Assembly (NCBI GenBank): GCA_003220955.1
Contig: QHTW01000140.1
Location: forward strand, 2,971 to 9,015
Reading direction: 5' to 3'
From: Gemmatimonadota bacterium
GTDB taxonomy: Bacteria; Gemmatimonadota; Gemmatimonadetes; Gemmatimonadales; GWC2-71-9
Length of the DNA: 6,045 nucleotides
Part shown: piece after piece, positions 1 through 5,636 of the stretch
How the letters are laid out: the number at the start of each line of letters is the position of its first letter
Position numbering within the stretch: position 1 is the first letter of the stretch
Translations under genes and position numbers: made by a program
The notes under the pieces: generated by a model
Databases searched by the model: none
The model's input: only the letters and a program-made list of their open reading frames with translations
What the model was told of the DNA's origin: nothing

Positions 1-447
1 GGCAATGGGGGCATGACGGACGACGAGTACCGCGCCCACTTCAGTCTGTGGGCCGTCATGGCCGCGCCGCTCATGGCCGGCAACGATGTCCGCACCATGA
101 CCGCGGTGACGCGCGACATGCTCACCAACAAAGAGGTGATCGCGGTTGACCAAGACTCGTTGGGCGTGCAGGGAATGTTGGTGCAGGAACCGGCGCCGGA
201 CCTCCAGGTCTGGTCCAAACCGCTCGCCGATGGCTCGCGCGCCGTGGTCCTGCTCAACCGGTCGGGTTTGCAGACCGTCGTCACGGCGTCATGGCGCGCG
301 CTGGGGGTGCGGGGCTCCGCGCGCGTGCGCGATCTCTGGACCCACAGCGACGTCGGCGCGATGACCGACCGCTTCAACGCCACGGTGCCGGCACACGGCG
401 TCGTGATGGTCCGCATCACCCCGGTCACCGGAGGCGGACGTAACTGA
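1..447 (+). CDS. Glycoside hydrolase family 27 (alpha-galactosidase type), C-terminal part
   Basis: The frame is open from the first base, so the gene begins outside the window; 148 residues are visible and it ends in TGA. It opens with GNGGMTDDEYRAHFSLWA and continues APLMAGNDVR. This is the conserved end of the GH27 barrel, where a Gly-Asn-Gly-Gly-Met loop precedes a helix with E..xHFxLW and the PL..GND strand. The remaining ~90 residues (VIAVDQDSLGVQG, then VWSKPLADGSRAVVLLNRS, ending HGVVMVRI) fit the small beta-sandwich domain that follows the barrel in this family. GH27 enzymes release terminal alpha-galactose, or alpha-N-acetylgalactosamine in some members. Both catalytic aspartates lie upstream of the window, so activity and exact specificity cannot be judged. 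Any signal peptide is also outside. The gene converges on the tRNA with 2 bp between them and is not part of the minus-strand block. Confidence 0.9.
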   Translation, partial: GNGGMTDDEYRAHFSLWAVMAAPLMAGNDVRTMTAVTRDMLTNKEVIAVDQDSLGVQGMLVQEPAPDLQVWSKPLADGSRAVVLLNRSGLQTVVTASWRALGVRGSARVRDLWTHSDVGAMTDRFNATVPAHGVVMVRITPVTGGGRN

Positions 448-449
448 AA

Positions 450-522
450 CTGGGGCGGGAGGACTCGAACCTCCAACTTCCCGGTTAACAGCCGGGCGGT
501 CTGCCAGTTGACCTACACCCCA
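450..522 (-). tRNA. tRNA-Asn (anticodon GUU)
   Basis: The minus strand folds into a complete 73-nt cloverleaf. The acceptor stem TGGGGTG pairs with CGCCCCA (one T-G wobble). The D arm is GGTC/GACC around an 8-nt loop containing the GG pair. The anticodon stem is CCCGG/CCGGG around the loop CTGTTAA, giving anticodon GTT at 489-487. The variable region has 5 nt, and the T arm is GGAGG/CCTCC with loop TTCGAGT. The discriminator base is G, as expected for tRNA-Asn. The CCA end is not encoded, since the following bases are TT, so CCA must be added after transcription. The gene lies 47 bp downstream of dnaJ on the same strand with no obvious terminator between them, so it may be processed from the end of the operon transcript or use its own promoter. 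Confidence 0.97.
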
Positions 523-569
523 TCAAGAACCGTTGTGAGACGGCAACAGGCCAAGTTGCAGGACACTCG

Positions 570-1649
570 TCAGTACTTCAAGCCCGCCTTCTCCGCAAAA
601 CTCTTCACCGCCTCCTGCTCCTCGGCGCTCAGCTTCTCGGGCAGCGTGACGTGTGCCTCCACGTACATGTCCCCCCGCCGGCCGTTCTTTTCGATGCCGT
701 GACCCGGGATGCGGAATTTCTGGCCGTGCTGCGTGCCCGGTGGAATCCGTAACACCACGCGCTTGTCGTCGAGCGTCTTGACCTTGATCCGCGAGCCGAG
801 CAGCGCCTGCGCCAAATTGATCGGCACGACGCCGATCAGATCGAGTCCCTCGCGCCGGAAGAAGCGATCCGGCGCAATATGGATCTCGACGATGAGATCG
901 CCACGGCCCTTCGGTCCCTGATTCTTGAGCCGCAGCCGCGTCCCGACCTCGACCCCAGCGGGAATATCGACGTTGATGCGCTTCTCGACGCGCAGCTCGC
1001 CGCTGCCCTGACAGGTCGGGCAACGCTGTGAGGGCACCGTTCCCTTGCCGCGACAGACCGGACACGGACGGTTGACGGCGAATCCACCCTGCCCAAACGA
1101 CACCGTGCCGCGCCCTTTGCACTCGGGGCAGGTGTTGATGGTGGCGCCCTTCGCGGCGCCAGATCCACCACACGTCGGACAGACTTCGGGCATCGCGAGC
1201 GTGATCGGCACCGTGCCGCCGAGCGCGGCAGTGCGAAACGGGATCGTGACCTCGGTCTCGGTTTCCTCCGGTTCAGCCTCGCGACCGGCGCCACGCCGTC
1301 CGAAAATCGACGAGAAGATGTCGCCCAGGCCGCCAAGGTCCGAGATGTCGAAGTCGCCGCTGTCCGGCGGTGCGCTGCGGCCGCGCCGGGCCCCACCTCC
1401 GCTAAAGCCTCCGGGACCGGCAAAGGCACCGTAGCGGCGCAGCTGATCGTACTTCTTGCGCTTCTCGGTATCGCTCAACACGTCGTGCGCTTCGTTGATC
1501 TCCTTGAAGCGCTCGGCCGCCTGCGGATTGTTGGGATTGCGATCGGGGTGGTACTGCTTTGCCAGTCGGCGGAATGCCTTTTTGATTTCATCCGTCGTGG
1601 CAGTTTCGGCGACTCCCAACACCTGATAGTAGTCGCGCTGTGCTGCCAT
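570..1649 (-). CDS. dnaJ: Chaperone protein DnaJ (Hsp40, class I)
   Basis: This 359-residue cytosolic co-chaperone delivers unfolded proteins to DnaK and stimulates its ATPase. The order is that of a class I DnaJ. The J domain (about 5-70) carries HPD at 34-36. A Gly/Phe-rich linker (about 73-120) includes the acidic DFDISDLGGLGDIFSSIFG segment. A zinc-binding domain follows with four CxxCxGxG motifs starting at C157, C174, C196 and C210, all eight cysteines present. Two C-terminal substrate-binding beta domains complete the protein, with DRFFRREGLDL near 261-271 and a GDMYVE strand near 326. E. coli DnaJ is 376 residues, so the length is normal. The ATG overlaps the grpE stop codon by one base (TAATG) and has an AGGGA ribosome-binding site with a 5-nt spacer inside the end of grpE. 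This supports coupled translation of the two co-chaperones. Identification is secure; DnaJ versus a paralogue such as DnaJ2/CbpA-type is less certain, although the grpE linkage favours DnaJ. Confidence 0.96.
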   Translation of the reverse strand: MAAQRDYYQVLGVAETATTDEIKKAFRRLAKQYHPDRNPNNPQAAERFKEINEAHDVLSDTEKRKKYDQLRRYGAFAGPGGFSGGGARRGRSAPPDSGDFDISDLGGLGDIFSSIFGRRGAGREAEPEETETEVTIPFRTAALGGTVPITLAMPEVCPTCGGSGAAKGATINTCPECKGRGTVSFGQGGFAVNRPCPVCRGKGTVPSQRCPTCQGSGELRVEKRINVDIPAGVEVGTRLRLKNQGPKGRGDLIVEIHIAPDRFFRREGLDLIGVVPINLAQALLGSRIKVKTLDDKRVVLRIPPGTQHGQKFRIPGHGIEKNGRRGDMYVEAHVTLPEKLSAEEQEAVKSFAEKAGLKY

Positions 1650-2233
1650 TACTGTCCCTGCCAGGTCAGCACCACCACCCGTGCCGGCCGCAGCAATGTA
1701 TCGCGCATCTTATAGCCTGGTTGCACCACCTGGCCTACGGTGTGATCGAGCTCCGGTTTCGGGGCCGGCTGCGTGGTGACCGCCTCATGCACGTTCGGAT
1801 CGAACGGGACGCCGGCCTGATCGATCCGTGTGACGCCGACGGCTTCGAGCTCCTTCCAGATCTTGCGCTCCACGAGATCGACGCCATCGTGCAGCGTCTT
1901 CGAATCGATCTCCGCCGGATCGATGTGCGCGAAGCGCGACAGATCGTCGAGGGCGTCAGCGAGCCGCGACACGAGCTCCGCCTGCGCCCGCCCCCACACC
2001 TCGGCGCGCTCTTTGGCGGACCGCTTGCGGAAGTTGTCGTACTCGGCGGCGAGTCGCAGATGCCGATCCTTCCAAACCTCTACCTCGGACGCCTCCGGCG
2101 CTGGTTGAGACGCAGCGGGCCCGGCAGACGCAGCCGTGGTCTCCGGCGGTTCTCCCGTATCGGGATCGAGAGACGGAGCGCGTGGGGGAGTAGCTTGATG
2201 CGGCGGCGAATGCGCGTGGCGTTTATTGGTCAT
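1649..2233 (-). CDS. grpE: Nucleotide exchange factor GrpE
   Basis: GrpE is the cytosolic dimeric factor that releases ADP from DnaK and so resets the Hsp70 cycle. The 194 residues contain a Pro/Ala-rich, probably disordered N-terminus (about 1-48). A charged helix with RLAAEYDNFRKRSAKERAE follows (about 60-78), the conserved coiled-coil/dimerisation region. The C-terminal beta-wing head contains VPFDPNVHEAV (142-151) and the family signature GYKMRDTLLRPARVVV (173-188). Length agrees with E. coli GrpE (197). The ATG at 2233 gives the expected N-terminus; its Shine-Dalgarno match is weak, with only a GAAAG-like stretch upstream. The gene lies 42 bp after the hydrolase stop and shares one base with dnaJ. 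In many bacteria grpE follows the repressor gene hrcA, but here an alpha/beta-hydrolase and cinA precede it, and no CIRCE inverted repeat was seen in the 42-bp gap. Confidence 0.96.
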   Translation of the reverse strand: MTNKRHAHSPPHQATPPRAPSLDPDTGEPPETTAASAGPAASQPAPEASEVEVWKDRHLRLAAEYDNFRKRSAKERAEVWGRAQAELVSRLADALDDLSRFAHIDPAEIDSKTLHDGVDLVERKIWKELEAVGVTRIDQAGVPFDPNVHEAVTTQPAPKPELDHTVGQVVQPGYKMRDTLLRPARVVVLTWQGQ

Positions 2234-2275
2234 GGATTGGAACTTTCAGTCTGACAACAAGATAGACGGCAAAAC

Positions 2276-3043
2276 TCAGGACGGAAGCCCCGAGGAACGA
2301 AACTCGGCGATGAAGCCACTCAATTCGCGGCGCACTCCTCCGTCCGTGAGAAGATCGTGACCCAACGCAGGATAGGCGAGCACCGTGGCCCGCGACCCGA
2401 GCTGATCGGCGAGACCGCGGACCGCGCTCGCGTCGATCACCTCGTCCGACTCGCCGAGCAACAGGAGCAGCGGCCGCTCGATCCGCTGACAGTCGGCGAT
2501 CACCGCGCGCTGGGCCCACTGCAGCTCGGCCCGCGCACCCGCCGTCATGTAGGCCGCGCCTCGTCCCGTGGGGAGCGTGGGCCAGAGGTCGGCGAGCCTC
2601 GCCGCCAGGCGTTTCCAGACTGCGGGCCGGACGCGGGAGGCCAACCAGGGACACGCGACGACCGCCGCCGCCGGCGGCTCGCCCGGCTGCGTCTCGAGGT
2701 ACCGCAGCACGATGAGACCACCGAACCCGTGGCCGACGAGGATCTGCGGAATGTCCTGGCGGCGGCGGACGGCACGCCGGAAGGCTTGCAGATCTCCCAG
2801 CAGCTGGCTGAAGCGCGACAGATGGCCCCGCCGCCCGCCGGAGCGACCAGATCCTCGCTGATCCAGCAAGTACGCGGCGAATCCCGCGTCCCGGAGCTGC
2901 GCTCCGGTTTCCGCGAAGGCCTCCGCCAGGCCCACGGGCTGAGGATACCAGTCGTGCAGGAAGAGCACCGCGACGGCGGGCTGCGACGGCTCATACGCAT
3001 CGTACACGAGCGGCGTCCCGTCAGGTGCGTTGATGCGATTCAT
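2276..3043 (-). CDS. Alpha/beta-hydrolase fold protein, monoacylglycerol-lipase-like, lacking the serine nucleophile
   Basis: The 255 residues follow the serine aminopeptidase S33/monoacylglycerol lipase layout. There is an N-terminal strand AVAVLFLHDW (24-32), then LLDQRGSGRSGGRRGHLSRF (59-78), the typical D.RG.G.S.G..GH segment. The nucleophile-elbow region is ILVGHGFGGL (101-110), followed by a cap segment (about 130-175), an acid strand LLLLLGESDEVID (192-204) and YPALGHDLL (224-232). Asp200 and His229 occupy the positions of the triad acid and base. The elbow, normally G-x-S-x-G, reads GHGFG with Gly106 (codon GGG) in place of serine. The usual HG of the oxyanion loop is His30-Asp31. By fold it would be an esterase or lipase, but hydrolysis by the standard serine mechanism looks impossible, so it may be a pseudoenzyme or scaffold; no substrate is assigned. 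There is no signal peptide, so it is probably cytosolic. Its ATG overlaps the cinA stop in ATGA, which fixes the start, and a G-rich stretch lies 6 nt upstream. Confidence 0.88.
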   Translation of the reverse strand: MNRINAPDGTPLVYDAYEPSQPAVAVLFLHDWYPQPVGLAEAFAETGAQLRDAGFAAYLLDQRGSGRSGGRRGHLSRFSQLLGDLQAFRRAVRRRQDIPQILVGHGFGGLIVLRYLETQPGEPPAAAVVACPWLASRVRPAVWKRLAARLADLWPTLPTGRGAAYMTAGARAELQWAQRAVIADCQRIERPLLLLLGESDEVIDASAVRGLADQLGSRATVLAYPALGHDLLTDGGVRRELSGFIAEFRSSGLPS

Positions 3044-4287
3044 TGCTGGCCCCCCCCTGCGAGGAGGCGTCGCAACAAATCGAGTGCGGCCTGCGCGGCG
3101 CGAGCACGGATCTCACCGCGATCCCCGGGGAAAATGCGTTGCAGCGCTCGGGTCTCGGATGCGTGGCGGGCGGCCATCCAGACTGTCCCTACCGGTTTCT
3201 CCGGCGTACCACCGGTCGGGCCGGCAATCCCCGTGACCGCGATCGCCGCGTCCACGGCAAATTGCCGCTGTACACCCTCGGCCATCGCAGCGACGACGGG
3301 TTCCGACACGGCGCCATGCTGCTCGAGCAGCTCGGGAGCGACGTCGAGCATACCGCTTTTGACGACGTTGTCGTAGGCGACGACCCCACCGATGAACACA
3401 TCGGAGGCCCCGGGAACGGCCGTGATCCGGCCGCTCACGAGACCACCGGTGCAGGATTCGGCCACGACCAGTCGCGCGTTGCGCGCCCGCAGCTGATTCA
3501 GCACGACGGCGGCGAGATCGGTCCCGTCTTCGCCATAGCAGTGCTCAGCAGCGCGCGCGCGCAGCTGGGTCGCTGCGGCAGCGAGCCGGCGCTCCGCGTC
3601 ATCGGCCCGCAGTCCCCACGCCGTCACGCGGAGCTCCACGCCTTCGACGGAAGGAAGGTAGGCCAACGTGAGCGGCGCGATTTCCGCTTCGATCGCGCCG
3701 ACGCGCTCGGCCAGCGCGGACTCCGCGATGCCGGTTGTGCGCACCGTCCGCGAGCGAACGACCGTTCCCGGGTTTCGTTGCGCGAGCCGTGGCAGCACTT
3801 CCTCGGCAAGCAACCCCCGCATTTCCGAAGGGACTCCGGGGAGCATGACGACCACGCGGCCGCGGTCTTCGACCCAAAGCCCCGGCGCGGTGCCCCGAGG
3901 ATTCGGCAGGACCGTGGCTCCGGCGGGAACCTCGGCTTGCGTGCGGTTCACCGCCGGCATGGTGCGGCCGAGCCGATGGAAGCGTTCCTCGAGCGAGCGG
4001 AGCACCGCAGCGTCCAGCTCAAGGGGTTTGCCGAAGAGGCCGGCGACCTCCCGCTTCGTGATGTCGTCGCGCGTGGGGCCGAGGCCGCCCGTCGTCAGGA
4101 CGAAGCCGGTGCGGTCCAGCGCTTCGGCGACGGCGGCGCGGATGGCCGCGGGACGATCGGCGACGGAGACGTGCCGGACGACTTCGACGCCTGCGCCGGC
4201 CAGTGCCCGGCCCAGCTCGGCCGCATTCGTATCGATGATTTGGCCCAACAGCAGCTCGGTGCCGATCGTGACGACTTCGAGCTTCAC
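3040..4287 (-). CDS. cinA: CinA-family protein (nucleotide pyrophosphatase + NMN amidohydrolase domains)
   Basis: This is a full-length two-domain CinA of 415 residues, the usual size. The N-terminal molybdopterin-binding-like domain (about 1-170, COG1058) has VVTIGTELLLGQIIDTNA at the start, TTGGLGPTRDDITK at 65-78 and MLPGVPSEM at 148-156. In characterised family members it hydrolyses ADP-ribose. The C-terminal PncC-type domain (about 255-410) has VVAESCTGGLVSG (274-286), with Ser278 at the position of the reported catalytic serine. It also has GVVAYDNVVKSGML with Lys310, HGAVSEPVV (324-332), and TGIAGPTGGTPEKPVGTVW (352-370). PncC deamidates nicotinamide mononucleotide to nicotinate mononucleotide for NAD recycling; the link to competence is historical and lineage-specific. 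The start is GTG, chosen because it yields the canonical MK.E...GTELLLG N-terminus and overlaps the pgsA stop in GTGA. The 3' end overlaps the hydrolase start in ATGA and contains a G8 run. Confidence 0.95.
   Translation of the reverse strand: MKLEVVTIGTELLLGQIIDTNAAELGRALAGAGVEVVRHVSVADRPAAIRAAVAEALDRTGFVLTTGGLGPTRDDITKREVAGLFGKPLELDAAVLRSLEERFHRLGRTMPAVNRTQAEVPAGATVLPNPRGTAPGLWVEDRGRVVVMLPGVPSEMRGLLAEEVLPRLAQRNPGTVVRSRTVRTTGIAESALAERVGAIEAEIAPLTLAYLPSVEGVELRVTAWGLRADDAERRLAAAATQLRARAAEHCYGEDGTDLAAVVLNQLRARNARLVVAESCTGGLVSGRITAVPGASDVFIGGVVAYDNVVKSGMLDVAPELLEQHGAVSEPVVAAMAEGVQRQFAVDAAIAVTGIAGPTGGTPEKPVGTVWMAARHASETRALQRIFPGDRGEIRARAAQAALDLLRRLLAGGGQQ
3050..3057 (-). repeat. G8 homopolymer at the cinA 3' end
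   Basis: Eight consecutive C on the plus strand, G8 on the coding strand, encode the terminal Gly-Gly-Gly of CinA. The run ends 6 nt before the hydrolase ATG, so it may act as a G-rich ribosome-binding sequence for that gene. Re-reading one G, or inserting one G, would put the ribosome from cinA into the hydrolase frame with no stop between. Whether slippage occurs is unknown; the run is also a common place for sequencing errors. Confidence 0.8.
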
Positions 4288-4937
4288 TTGCCGACTTTGA
4301 GGAGCGCCCGGTAGCGGTAGAGGTAGACGAGGAGGGAATAGATCGTCAGGACGATGGCGCCCGCCAGGGTGATCGCCACGAACCAGCCGTGAAACTGATC
4401 CCAGAAGTTGCGGAAGTCGCCGGCGAGATGCATCTGCGCGATGGCGTCCTTCCAGGCAAACCAGGCGATCGTCGCGCCAATGAAGATGTTCTGGGCGACC
4501 GCCTTCAGCTTCCCGGCGCCCATGGCCGGAATCACGATGCCGCGGCGCTTGGCAAAGAAACGGAACGCCGTGATCAACACCTCACGCCCCACGAGCAGCA
4601 GCGCGACCCAGACCGGCAGGCTGCCCCACCAGGGGATCGCGTAATCCACCTTGTCGCGGGCCAGGATCGTGGGGTGACGGGTCATCCAGAAGATCGGAAT
4701 CAGCGTGGCGAAGAGCAGCAACTTGTCGGCGATCGGATCGAGCAGCATACCGAGCTCGCTGATCTTCCCGTAACGGCGGGCGAGATAGCCGTCGACCAGG
4801 TCCGAGAACGCCGCGATGAGAAAGACGACGAAGGCGATGACCTTGGGCCAGTACCCCTGGATGAAGGGAAGCAACGCGATGACGGGCGTGAGGCAGATGC
4901 GCGCCAGTGTGATGATGTTCGGCAGAGTCCATCGCAT
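4284..4937 (-). CDS. pgsA: CDP-alcohol phosphatidyltransferase, probably phosphatidylglycerophosphate synthase
   Basis: This integral inner-membrane enzyme probably transfers the phosphatidyl group from CDP-diacylglycerol to glycerol 3-phosphate, the committed step to phosphatidylglycerol and cardiolipin. The complete family motif DxxDGxxARx8GxxxDxxxD is visible: D46, D49, G50, A53, R54, G63, D67 and D71, which bind the divalent metals and CDP. The N-terminus MRWTLPNIITLARI is typical of PgsA, and LVGREVLITAFRFFAKRRG (115-133) is the conserved loop following the third helix. About six hydrophobic segments are apparent (around 8-27, 31-47, 68-85, 104-122, 147-160, 184-207). At 217 residues it is longer than many PgsA proteins (~180-190), with extra sequence around 87-105 and 162-182. 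Assignment to PgsA rather than another CDP-alcohol transferase rests on the N-terminal and GREV motifs. It lies 11 bp after mglA and overlaps cinA by 4 nt (GTGA). Confidence 0.92.
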   Translation of the reverse strand: MRWTLPNIITLARICLTPVIALLPFIQGYWPKVIAFVVFLIAAFSDLVDGYLARRYGKISELGMLLDPIADKLLLFATLIPIFWMTRHPTILARDKVDYAIPWWGSLPVWVALLLVGREVLITAFRFFAKRRGIVIPAMGAGKLKAVAQNIFIGATIAWFAWKDAIAQMHLAGDFRNFWDQFHGWFVAITLAGAIVLTIYSLLVYLYRYRALLKVGK

Positions 4938-4948
4938 CGAACTGGCTT

Positions 4949-5623
4949 TCAGCTCAGCGTCTTGAGAACGAGTTTGCTCACCGCTTTCAGGGTGTCGAAT
5001 ACGCCGTCGCCGCGGACCGCCACGGCCTCATGGTAGGTTGCCTTGCCAACCCAGTCACCGCCGATCTTCTCGACGAGGTTCTCCCCCGGATGGGCGGGAT
5101 CGGGCGCCTGCTTCTGGCGCGCCGCGTCTTCGATCGGCCAGCCGGGATTCAACGACGCCTGGAGATCCTTGATGGGCGCGGCGTTGGGCAAGTCGCGTTT
5201 GTTGTACTGAATCACGAACGGGATCTTCGTCAGGTCGTAGCCGTACTCCGCCATGTTGTCATACAGGTTCTGCATCGACTCGACGTTGGCTTCCATGCGC
5301 TCGATCTGGCTGTCGGCCACGAACACGATCCCGTCCACGCCTTTGAGAATGAGCTTGCGGCTGGCGTTGTAGTAGACCTGCCCGGGAACGGTATACAGAT
5401 GGAAGCGCGTCTTGAAGCCGCGAATCGTGCCGAGATCGACGGGGAGAAAGTCGAAAAAGAGCGTGCGCTCGGTTTCCGTGGCGAGCGAGATCATCTTGCC
5501 CCGCGTGTTGGGTGAGACCTTCCCGTAGATGTGTTCCAGATTGGTGGTCTTCCCACCGAGGCCCGGCCCATAGTAGACGAGCTTGCAGTTGATCTCGCGG
5601 GACGCGTAGTTGATCATCGACAT
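4949..5623 (-). CDS. mglA: MglA-type small Ras-like GTPase (cell polarity / gliding motility)
   Basis: MglA is a cytoplasmic GTPase that in its GTP form marks a cell pole and recruits motility or polarity effectors; MglB stimulates its hydrolysis. The N-terminus MSMINYASREINCKLVYYGP is diagnostic. The P-loop is GPGLGGKT (19-26). Arg53 (TERTLFF) and Gln82 (TVPGQ, 78-82) match residues reported as catalytic in Thermus MglA. TVPGQ replaces the DxxG of most Ras-like proteins, as is usual for MglA. VFVADSQIERMEAN (101-114), the guanine-specificity motif NKRD (141-144) and GDGVFDTLKAV follow. The protein has 224 residues against about 195 for the Myxococcus and Thermus proteins; the surplus lies at about 160-196, between NKRD and EAVAVRGDG. 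The ATG at 5623 is supported by GAGGGA with a 7-nt spacer and by the expected N-terminus. It starts 12 bp after the mglB stop, so the two are almost certainly co-expressed. Confidence 0.95.
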   Translation of the reverse strand: MSMINYASREINCKLVYYGPGLGGKTTNLEHIYGKVSPNTRGKMISLATETERTLFFDFLPVDLGTIRGFKTRFHLYTVPGQVYYNASRKLILKGVDGIVFVADSQIERMEANVESMQNLYDNMAEYGYDLTKIPFVIQYNKRDLPNAAPIKDLQASLNPGWPIEDAARQKQAPDPAHPGENLVEKIGGDWVGKATYHEAVAVRGDGVFDTLKAVSKLVLKTLS

Positions 5624-5630
5624 GGGCGCG

Positions 5631-5636
5631 TCCCTC
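5631..5636 (-). promoter_or_regulatory. Ribosome-binding site of mglA
   Basis: GAGGGA on the minus strand lies 7 nt before the mglA ATG. Its first G is the last base of the TAG stop of mglB, so ribosomes ending mglB stop directly on the mglA ribosome-binding site. This is the best Shine-Dalgarno match seen in the gene block and decides between Met1 and the nearby Met3. Confidence 0.7.

Noticed and set aside
530..543. Small inverted repeat CCGT/ACGG between dnaJ and the tRNA, considered as a terminator
   Set aside because: Only 4 bp of stem with a 6-nt loop and no T run on either strand; insufficient for an intrinsic terminator.
2234..2275. Possible heat-shock promoter or CIRCE operator before grpE
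   Set aside because: I looked for a TTAGCACTC-N9-GAGTGCTAA type repeat and sigma-32-like boxes and saw neither; the gap is 42 bp and AT-richer, but no specific element can be supported.
2357..3376. Plus-strand open frame of 339 codons opposite the hydrolase and cinA end
   Set aside because: Arg-rich, low-complexity translation spanning two real minus-strand genes, with no domain-like pattern; a GC-driven shadow frame.
3551..3562. (GC)6 alternating run
   Set aside because: It lies inside cinA, encodes ordinary Arg-Ala-Arg-Ala residues and is expected by chance in high-GC coding sequence.
3043..4314. Plus-strand open frame of 423 codons opposite cinA
   Set aside because: It mirrors cinA almost exactly. 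Its translation is rich in Arg/Gly/His/Asp without any recognisable motif, and cinA on the other strand is unambiguous. High GC removes stop codons from the antisense frame.
4389..5036. Plus-strand open frame of 215 codons opposite pgsA
   Set aside because: Highly charged translation (many Arg, Asp, Glu, Gln) is the complement of a hydrophobic membrane-protein gene; there is no supporting motif.
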